From positions 841,672 through 904,040 of the forward strand of contig NW_019091495.1 in the NCBI RefSeq assembly GCF_001949145.1: DNA of 62,369 nt, read 5' to 3'. Origin of the DNA: Acanthaster planci (taxonomy: Eukaryota > Echinodermata > Asteroidea > Valvatida > Acanthasteridae). A model generated the notes under the pieces. It was not told the DNA's origin and searched no databases. It saw only the letters and a program-made list of their open reading frames with translations. The number at the start of each line of letters is the position of its first letter. The first letter of the stretch is position 1. Shown here piece after piece: positions 1 through 9,700 of the stretch. Made by a program: the position numbers and the translations under genes.

Positions 1-586
1 ACAGGGGGCCGGACCGCTACAAACGAATGACACCGTCACTGAGGGGGCCACTGTGAAAGGAAAGTTGTTGATGACTTTTAGAGCTTCTTTGTCAGATTGA
101 GGAATTAGAAAATTATACAAGTAGAAAATAACTTTGCCACGTGAATGCTTAATAAAAGTCAGGTAACCATCAAAAACAGAAGTATATTCAAGAACAGTGA
201 AATTGTTTCTTACAAGAGTAGTGACCCCAGCACCACGCGAGGGGCTGGGATTGCAAAAAGGGGTGTCGTTTTACCAGGAATTCCAAGAGGGATATTGTTC
301 ATTTAAATCACCGGTTTCATGAGGAAAAATGACATCCGGATTATTGCAAATTCTATCGGGATATGTATAAAGGGAAATATTTTGAACAGAAGAGGAACAG
401 CCCCTCGCGTTGAGTGTGAGCAATGACAGTGTCATTACAAAGAGAACGAAAGAGAAGAAAATTCATAATAAAGGCAAGAGAGATTACACATCCAATTTCT
501 TTATTAGTTAGTAGATCCTCTGTTGCAAGTTTTTCTTCATCAAAGGGCTGTTTTTCAGGGACCTGAGATGAGCGATAATCAGACAT
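1..586 (-). pseudogene. LINE ORF2 start: apurinic-type endonuclease, Tx1/L1-like, broken
   Basis: Reading the minus strand leftward, a TLNARG motif (about 402-419) is followed by a DVIF..ET motif (about 315-335). These are the first two blocks of the APE-type endonuclease that opens ORF2 in L1/Tx1-group LINEs. A further conserved stretch, with a SRGAGV-type strand and a DGYL segment, follows at about 100-250. The reading frame is broken: the open frame at 586-353 is shifted relative to the endonuclease motifs, and an in-frame stop replaces the residue after NSW (about 275). The reverse transcriptase part would lie left of base 1. It sits downstream of ORF1 on the same strand in the normal LINE order. 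Clade assignment is inference from motif layout. Confidence 0.72.
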
Positions 587-782
587 GAACTTTCATGCGA
601 TCAGTTCAGTTTTTTTGTGGATTTGACATTTTTCAAGAATGTGAGCAGTTCTTCCGATTTTAGAGGACCTCTGAGGCAATGGGAAAACCCGCAGATCCGA
701 GACAGTCGTCGTCGGTCTGCGAGTCCTCCCACTGCGTCAAGCCCGTGTCGGTGTTATCCACCACAGAGGCCGGGTGGAAGGG

Positions 783-1883
783 TTAGGGGTTTGGGCATCC
801 AGGGCTTGGGAGGCTGTGGGAGACGTGGTTTGCAGGGGGGCGATGAGAATGAGACGGGGAAATGACCAGTGGCAACAGGGTGGTCCCCGCAGAACGCCCC
901 CAGGCAGTCCCGCCGGCAGTCCCCGCAGGAGGACCCGCGGACGCCGAGCGAGGGGCCCCGCCGTCCGCTCCCAGAGACGCCGGTGCAGAAGCGGGAACAA
1001 CACGCGCGGCATCCGCGGAGGCCATCGCCTTCCGTAGATGGGGAAGCGGACCTGGCCGAAGCACTGGGGCCCGGCCAAGCCGCAGAGCCTCGGGCCGCAG
1101 AAGCAGTGTCGCCCCGGTCGGGAGCCGGAGACGAGGAAGGTTTAGATTTCTTTGACGGGTGTCTAGGGTCAGATTTGGTATATGTACAAAAACTGGGGGA
1201 GGGTTGAGAGGGTTGTCAGTGGGAATGGGACGGGATTCAGGGTTGGAAGGTTCTCTTTTGCAGGCCCGGCTGATGTGGCCACATTCTCCGCAGTTGAAAC
1301 ACCGCACGGACTCGGTCGACAATGTACACGGTAGTTCACTCCGTTGTACGAAATGTTCATGTGGTAGTGGGGTTATATTGTCATTGATCAGGACTTGGTC
1401 GTGACGACGGAAGGACATGATGTGTGATAGTTTTTTATTTATGAATCCCAGGGGAATGTGCTCAATTTGGGAAATGACTTTACAGAATGCTGAAAGGTTA
1501 TTGAGGAGAAACGAATTGGGGATTTCAAACATTAGATAGGGTGATACGAGTTGTTGGGCGGACAAGACGGGTGAGCTTCAGAAAGGAACCGTTTTAAGTC
1601 ATGCATATTGAACAGCGTCCATGACGGCCTCCCTCGAGCTCAAGTAAATGACAATTCTTCTATTAAAGATACAGGATGCTGAGATTACTTCTTTTGCAGG
1701 GTGGACATTTGTAAACCAATCAACTTACGACTGAATGGAAACTGTGTCTGAAGATTGGAATGTGACCCCATTGTGCCAAGTGACGTTCTTGAATGGCTCA
1801 GGACCAGACACAATGGGCCTGGTAGGAGCGGACGCCCTTACGGTTGGCTGAGCCTGAAAAGAAAACCCCGCTTGACTCGCCAT
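783..1883 (-). pseudogene. LINE ORF1 with zinc knuckle, Tx1/L1-like, frameshifted
   Basis: ORF1 of the same LINE. The probable start is the methionine at 1883 (MASQAGFSF). That frame stops at 1725, a second frame carries the middle to about 1603, and a third open frame runs 1565-783. The last part has an RRM-like block (VSPYLMFEIPN...IPLG...SFRR) and then one CCHC zinc knuckle, CFNCGECGHISRAC (C-x2-C-x4-H-x4-C), at about 1260-1305. This order, RNA-binding fold then knuckle then basic or proline-rich tail, is that of Tx1-like ORF1 proteins, which coat the element RNA. The 3' third is far more GC-rich than the surroundings, so several long open frames appear on the opposite strand; I read those as shadows. 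Confidence 0.75.
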
Positions 1884-2079
1884 AATGGCTAACCAAGACA
1901 GTGCAATCTGCAAAGGGTTGACACGAAAAATGAACTAAAAATATAGGAAAATGACTAAGCTCGTTAGGATAGAAATGGTTTTACGGAATCTATAACAAGA
2001 AACAAACAGACAGTAAGAAATTTATAATCAAGCAAATACTAAAATTACAACTTGCTCCGGAGCTCGAATGATACCCGTC

Positions 2080-2350
2080 TAAGCTAAAGAAGAACAAGAA
2101 AAATCTTGACAAAGGAATGCCTTTTTCGCAAAATGTGAAAAAGCCCAAAAATCACGAGAAAAAGAATGCCGTTTATGTAAAATGAGAAAAAGAAAAAAAA
2201 GTAAATCTCAAGGAAAAAAAAGCTGTTTCGGCAGGTTACTAAAAAAAGAAGAAACTTTAAGAAAAACAAGAGTTGTTTCGCCGAAACAGCTAAAAAAAAA
2301 TCTTAAGGAAATAGAGCTTTTCCGGCTAACCTGCCGAAACAGCTAAAATA
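2080..2350. repeat. A-rich dispersed repeat with inverted CTGCCGAAACAGCT ends
   Basis: A purine-rich block carries repeated AAAAAGAATGCC and GCAAAATGTGAAAAAG motifs. It contains AGCTGTTTCGGCAGGTTA (about 2220-2239) and its complement TAACCTGCCGAAACAGCT (about 2327-2345). Related blocks occur at 5900-6075, 6820-6900 and 8030-8190, the last ending in AGCTGTTTCGGCA. It lies in the intron after UGT exon 2. No coding capacity seen. Confidence 0.6.
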
Positions 2351-3756
2351 TCAGTGTTGAAGGCGGTTTAGACTTGCACAAGTTTTTGTTAGCAAAATTG
2401 AACTGGCTATCTGTAATAACGCTGAGAGCACCCACTTTTTTGCGCATTGAGACCAAAGACATAAACGTCATGATAGACTACCAGATCCTTTCAAAAACTA
2501 CAGGAGTATTTTGTGATCTGCTTGGCCAAAATCACCCCTTGGTATAAAGAATTTACGCACAGCTGAAGAACTCCAGCCCCAAAATTCCATGAAGCAATTT
2601 TCCAGTTGCGAAAACAAATTCTCGGTTTAATTAATCTGGCCCATGTAGATTCAAAATGATGCGTTTGCAATATTTTAAAATAAGAGATAGCCGTGCCGAT
2701 TATTGGTACCACATGTAAAACAGTTACGGGCACTGTGAATGCGTTGCGCGTAATGCGTACTGAACGCGCTGCCATCCATTGCTTCGCCTATCCGGTTCGT
2801 AAGTGTGACGTTTACCTTTGTGACGAAGTCACTTACGAACCAGATTGTTTGCCCATACTTCTCAAAATCATGGTTGCACGCGCAAGACTGGTGGTCTATG
2901 CCTTTATATGTCTTGGGTTGAGACGGCTGTGACCCCCGACATATCCAACTGCAATACGCACTATGACTATTGTTAATACCTAATACATCCCCCTAGATGT
3001 CTGAAAATAAAACAGATTCCAGTGAAGTAATGAATGACCAACGCAAAGCGGGGGTCTCTCTGTCTCCTTTCTAGCTTCATATGGTGAGATATAATGAATA
3101 ATGATGGAGATGATTTCAGGAGGTTGGGTTTAACCCTAAAAACCTGCCTGCAGAAGAAATCTTTCCATTTGAAAGGAGCATTAACTTTCCTCATTTATAT
3201 CGTTACAACGCATCTGAAAGGGTGGAAAACAGGCGTATACTTTCCTTGCAAATTGTCACTTTTCCGAGGTAGGAGGTTAAGAAATTATATTTTTTCCCCA
3301 GTGACTGCACTTAAACTGCGCCGGCTGACACATATAGTGACAGTTTAAACAATGATATTGATAAGTATGGTAATTTAATTGGAAACATAATATAGTCATG
3401 GTGAATGTTTTCCTGCCCTTGCCTTTAAGTTCCAAAAGGATTACTCCCGGAACAGGTGCTGCAGAAACCTACCGATCCCAACTGTGAGGTCCAGAAACCC
3501 AGTCATTCTAGAAACTCGTCCCTTCCTCCTCTTCCCCTAAAGAAATCCGATTTCTTGAAAACTTTCCTCAGATTCTAACATAATTATTGAATTCCATTGT
3601 GCCTACAGTTTTCCAACATTTTCATCCGCCAAAGCTAGACTCAGTCTGGTCTTCATTTTCATTGAGTAATCACTAGAATATGTGACCATATTTTAGCCAA
3701 TGCAAGGCTTTGTAATGTCACAAGAAGTGTTTAAAAAGTTGCTGCTGGTCACTTAC
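2351..3756. other. UGT intron 2 sequence, no gene seen
   Basis: No exon of the UGT C-terminal domain was found here; neither a SHGG-type nor a donor-binding signature is visible in minus-strand frames. A short foldback lies at about 2790-2842, with arms GGTTCGTAAGTG and CACTTACGAACC around a loop holding TGACG and CGAAGTCA. The rest is plain AT-rich sequence. Confidence 0.6.
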
Positions 3757-6700
3757 CATTTGATTGGAGTTCAATCCGGCATGGTAGAGGACATACTTTA
3801 TATTGGGCTGCAAAGGTCGAGGAAATTCCAGTCCGAAGCTCCCGTGCATGAAGTACAGCAAAGCTTGTTTGTGTGACTCTAGGGTGCTGATCTCCGGCTT
3901 GATGTTATACTTGTCCTTCAACTTATCATATTCAACAAAGTTAGCGACGCCGAGTTGAAAATGCAAGATGTTGTAGTAGCAGTGACCTAGGACGTTTTGG
4001 AGTCGTTGAAGGAATGTCATTCTGTCGGTAAGTCCCATGGTGCGTTCAGGTATGTAAGACGGATTTATCGGTAATCCAGTCCTGGGTACAAACAGCATCA
4101 TTGGACCATTAATGGGTACTCTGTTATCTTCGTTATGGAATGGAACGCCGTTCTTCAATTTCGTTGATATCTTTGATCCCTTGTGGCACCCCAACTTATC
4201 TAGTATACATTCCCAACTTTACCCCAGTTCGAACTTTGTGCAGGGCCAACTTTGGGCTCGCCTATCTATGCCAAAAGAGATTTGGCGTGTTTTGGCCACC
4301 CGACCCATGAACTCGTTTCAAATTTGGTCACTGGTTAAGCATTTCCGCTTAAGACTTGTACTTCAGGAGATATAAGGCTTTAAAGAGTGCACCCTTAATG
4401 TCACGTGACTTGTTTGCTGATGACATCATTATCACATAAGGTCAATATACCTCTAAAGCACTCCCTTTTCAAGATAGCTGCAAGATTTGAACCAATTTGG
4501 ATATACGCTTCAGGAGATATAGTACTTTAAATGAGGCACCATTTAATGTCACGTGACTCGTCAGCTGATGGTATTGTCATCACGTGAGGTCAATTTCTGT
4601 GTGTAGGCCTAAACCTTCCCTTCCTAACTGCCTGCAAAGTTTCAACCCAACATGACATACAATGCAATATACAATACAAAACATTATACTTATCGCGGAA
4701 AAGGCACAGATTAGATATCTTAAACATTTGTCCCTTTTGACCTTCCATACATTGCAATCTGCTCTCGTGGTCGGCATTTTGCCAAGTCCAGAGTATAGTA
4801 CTCTACGCACTGTGCGCCGTCTATGTTGCAGGCAGATATTGGGCGTCCACACACACAGCCAAGTGTGTTAACGCCTTCAATCGTGGACTCCCTATTGTTC
4901 CTCTTTTGTTCTTACTTTTTCGGAAGACCCCCCATATGTTTTGTACACGTTCTCCAACCGTGAACTCTTTGGCAACCGTGGACCCGTTTTAGGTACACGA
5001 TTGAAGGTGTTTACACACTCACAGTAGCATATGCAAAGCACGTGAAATGGGATTTTCGAGTTGGCAATTTACATTTTAAGTGGCTTTTGTCGGCGGTAGT
5101 TAATGTATGTGAAAAAGTACACCAATTAGCACTTCATGCAGCTGACTCCAATGTTTTAGCTGTCATCTCATGAACAATCTACGCTTATATTTCTTACGGT
5201 TGATATTTTTAAGAATTTTGAAGAATAAAAGAAGTTTTTATTGTAACTTCTGGTCGGTCATCATCCCCAAACTTCATACACGTGTTGACAGGGTAAAGAT
5301 GATTATCTACATCAATTTTCAGGCGATAAAGACAAGCCTCGCCACAGACATCTATTCAAAATTCATTTTTAGGTGATGTCAACAGTAGATGTTTTGAAAA
5401 ATACAATACCCTGACAGACTAACACCGTTGAACACAACTTGATACCTATTACCATTTTTAAACAGTAGACCACTTCCGGTTTCAACCGGAAGGAAGTTTC
5501 ACGTGATATGACCCACACGAGATGAACTCAAGACCACATTTTATCCTGCCACTTGCTGCAAACAGAATGTTGCGGGGGACCACGGTTGATTTTATATGGA
5601 TTTCATAAATCTAAAGGAAATTTAAATATTCAAAATTTAATAATAACCACATGATAACGTCATCATGGCGTAAATATTTCTGTATTATCTTCGTTTTATA
5701 TTCAGTTTTTGCTATAACTTTGACGACGATCAACGACGATCAATAATAAATCACTTGATGACGTCATCATGACGTCATGCTTTGCAGCACGTAGGTCTTT
5801 ATGCAGCCATAGGGTTTTTGCTTGAGGCAACTTTGATGAAGATTAACCCTTGCAAAGGGACTTAAGTGCCACGAAGAAATACTGTGTACAAAGGCATGGG
5901 CACAAGAAGAGGAAGAAGAAAAATAAAAAGAATGTTGACAAAAAGAATGCCTTTTTGCAAACAGAGAAAAAGCGAAAAAACGAAAAAAAAGAGAAAAACT
6001 AGAGGAACTGCATATGTCTCCATAACAGAACACATCGCTTTTTCTTTTTTTATGGTTGTGAAAAAAAGTTCTTTGTTGGCATAGCACAAAATGTTCATAT
6101 TCATACACACATATATTGATTTTAAACCAAAAGATGTGTTTCAAGAGATCTTTAATATCACATGGCTTGTCCCGTGTTGACCTCATCATCACGTGAGGAC
6201 AATATGCTTGTGTCAAATTCCCCGAAATCACTCCCTTTTCAAGATATCTACAAGATTTTAACCTGATCGTGCATGTACTTTAGGAGATATAAGGCTTAAA
6301 AGAGTGCACATTTAAAGTCAATTGACTTGTCTCCTGATAACGTCATCGTCAGGGGATGCCTACATTTGTCTGTAACAGTTTCCTTTCTAGTTATCTGCAA
6401 AATTTGAACCAGTCAGGACGTGACGTTTAGGAGATAAAAGGCTTTGAAGACAGATTTCATGCCAAGTCAAAAAAATGTGTACAAAACCTGGGGGAAAAAT
6501 AAAATATTCGTAAATCAATACAAAATAAGGTGAAGATGTCATCATAACGTCATTCATTTAAAATAAATCTTGCATCACTTTGGCAACAATCAAACATCGT
6601 GAAACTACCAAAATTGTGCCTCGAAAATAGTGTACAAATTCAATGGGCTGAAATAAACATTTAAAAAAATCTGTAAAAAATCAATTAATGACGTCATCAT

Positions 6701-9700
6701 CACGTCATCCTTTTAGGGCCATGTAGCATAAGGGTCCTTCATTGGGGCAAGTTTGATGAAGATCCGAAATTGTTAAGCTAAAGTTGTGGGCCGAACAAAC
6801 GTGCACAAAACGAATGGGCCTTTGAGCAGAAGAAAAAGAATAGGAAACTAGATTTGTCTGCGAACAGAACAGAGGGCTTTTTCGCCTTTTTTAACATTTG
6901 AACAACCACGGCATCATCAGATCAAGTCATTTTTCGTATATAACGACCCTCTTCTAAATTATCTGCAAAGTTTCAATATGATAGAACGTCAGGAGATAAT
7001 GGGCTTTAAACAGTGCGCCTTTAATGTAAGGTGACTTATCTTCTGATAATGTCACCAGATAAGGTCAATATTCCTCTAAAGCACTCCCTTTTCAAGATAT
7101 CTGCAAGATTTGAACCCGAACGGACGTTTACTTCAGGAAATATATGGCTTTAAAGAATTCAACTTTAATGTAACGTGACTTGTAATGTAACGTGACTTGT
7201 CTTCTCATGACGTCATCATCACATAAGGTCAATTTTCTTCTACAGCACTCTTTATTCAAGATATCTGCAAGATTTGGACCCAATTGAGCATGTACTTCAG
7301 GAGATACAGGGCCTTAAAGAGCATATTCTCCGTTCGCATCGGTCTGCAAACCCTGCCTTATTTGCATAATCATAAATATGCATTGTCACTGTAAAAAACC
7401 AAAATTCTTTGATAATATTTAACATAACAGTAATTGATTGCACATTTCATATTTTCTGTGTACAAAATTTAAGATAGAAGATTGCAGGACCACTATAGAT
7501 GACATCTGTTGCACTACCCGGAACATTTTGGCGCAAAAATGAATTTCACTTTTGATAACTGTTACTAGAAGTTGTACTGTATGATATACACTTTGAAAGT
7601 ACTCGAACTAAAATCTGCGAGTTAAGGGTCTAGTGTTATCGTTGACTTCATCACCCGTCCTGGTGGGGGTTCAGGACTTAATACGTCCCCAAGCATATCA
7701 TCAGGTGTCACTACGTAGAATCCAGGCAAAATTAATACATTTAGATAATGTCCGTTATGAAAAAAAGATTGTTGATGGCGTCATCACCAAATGAGCTCAA
7801 TATTTGTTTCAACCAAGCATTAACATCAACAGAGTTATTCCGTTGAAAAACAACTTAATGCCTTTACAACTTTTAAACAATAATCCTGCTTCCGGTTTCA
7901 ACTGGAAGGAAGGGTCACGTTATTTGACCGACACGAGATGACTTCAAGACCACAACTTATCCTGGTACTTGCTGCAAACCGAATGTTGCAGGACGCCACG
8001 GTTGATTTTATATGGATTTTTATATATTTAACAGCTAAAAAATGAATCTTGACAGAAAGAATTACTTTTTTGCGGACTGCGAAAAAGCCAAAATAAAAAA
8101 AAAAAAAGAACTAAAAGAGTGCCCCAAAAATCTTTAAGGAAAGCAAAAGCTGTTTCGGCAGTGAAGCAGAGCAGCTAAATAAACAAAAAAATGCAAGAAT
8201 ATCATTTGCAGAAATAACTGACAAGTTTCTTATAAACTAACCCAAATTGGCACAGTCACTCTGTGGTACTCGCACGGTATTAAGCATGCGATTTGTGAAT
8301 AGCCAAGCAATGATCCATGCAATGCTTTGGATAAAACTGTCGTTTTTAAATTGGAAATATTTGAGGTTTCAATTATTAATAACACATAAAAAAATAAAAC
8401 CAGTAACATGAACACATTGAAAAAAAGGCCTAATGTGGTTTTCATATACAAACAAATGATTTTTTTGTTTTTTTCCCCGAAATTTAGGTAGTTTTCCGGT
8501 ATAGGTTTTTTCAATCGTTTTCGGTGTTTCCGGTGTTTAGGATCTTTTCCCGTAATTAGGGTGGTTTTCGGTGTTTTCCGGTATTCTGGGTGTTTTTCTG
8601 GTGTTTTCCAGTAGTGTTTTCGGTAGTTTTCTTGTGTTTTTTGGTAGCTTTCCCGTGGTTTTCGGTATTTTTCGGTGTTTTCTGGTATATAGTGTAACCC
8701 CTCGAAAACAATAATTCTATTTGTGGGTGTTTGTTTTCAATTCATTTTTTACACTTATTGTCTACGGTCTCGCTTTAGCAATATTTTCACTTTGGGTCGG
8801 TTTAATCGTGATTTGTTCAAAGTGTAAAACTTTGAGAATTCCACCAGGACATGCAATAGGTTTTGTCAGTGAATATGATATCCAAACTGTCTATGCGTTT
8901 TTTCGTCTGGTTTCGATGAGCCAACACTGAAAAAAAAATCATCCAAAAATGATTTTTATTTTACACACTCTCAGGAAAATTTTTACTAAATAAAATTCAT
9001 TCCTATTTTGAGTAAATTTTATTGAAAACTGACATGCGGCATAACAGACACTTGTTTACAACATGACTTAAAGAGTTACATTTAACAACTACTTTCTGGC
9101 ATAAAAAGTTACTTTTAATTGAGAACGTATAATTTTTTTATGTAGACAAAGTTTCTTTCATTGCGTTGACTTTGAATTCCCTTGTTTGTATCTTCATTCA
9201 ACAAAAACGTCAGCACTCTGCTTCTCACTTTGGTTTCATCTCTGCCCCGAAGAATTCTGTCACTCATATCACATCGTCTTGTCACACAATTTGGATTCAG
9301 TGCGTCTTTAGATCCGACAAATACAAATTATGGCTGTCGTGGAGATTTTCCGGTGAAATCTGGGGAAAATAAACGACGTATTCATTCAGTTTTGAAACCA
9401 CTTTTGCCAATAAGTAATATTTCAGACGGTCCCAACTTTGAGATAGTGACGTTTCGTATACAAATCCTGATAGGCTAGGTACACTGTCATACATTTCTTA
9501 CTGGGCCTACATAGGCTTAAAGTAAAAGCATTATTAAGTGCAAATTGAGAAACTTTCTGAAACTAAAAAAGTGCGACTCACATTTCCTTCTGTTCCTTAA
9601 TTCACTGCTGCGTACACCTCAACCATTATTTTTTTAAATTCATCCACTCCAAGTGCAGAATTCAGTTTTTCTTCGAAATCTGACGATTGAAACAATAAAA

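Noticed and set aside
617-1207. Several plus-strand open frames rich in Arg, Pro and Gly
   Set aside because: They are antisense shadows of the GC-rich end of the LINE ORF1, with no motif of their own.
2491-3194. Search for UGT exon 3 in minus-strand frames
   Set aside because: No donor-binding signature or transmembrane anchor was found; the exon is more likely beyond the left edge.
5866-6231. Lys/Arg-rich or Phe-rich frames
   Set aside because: Low-complexity translation of an A-rich dispersed repeat.
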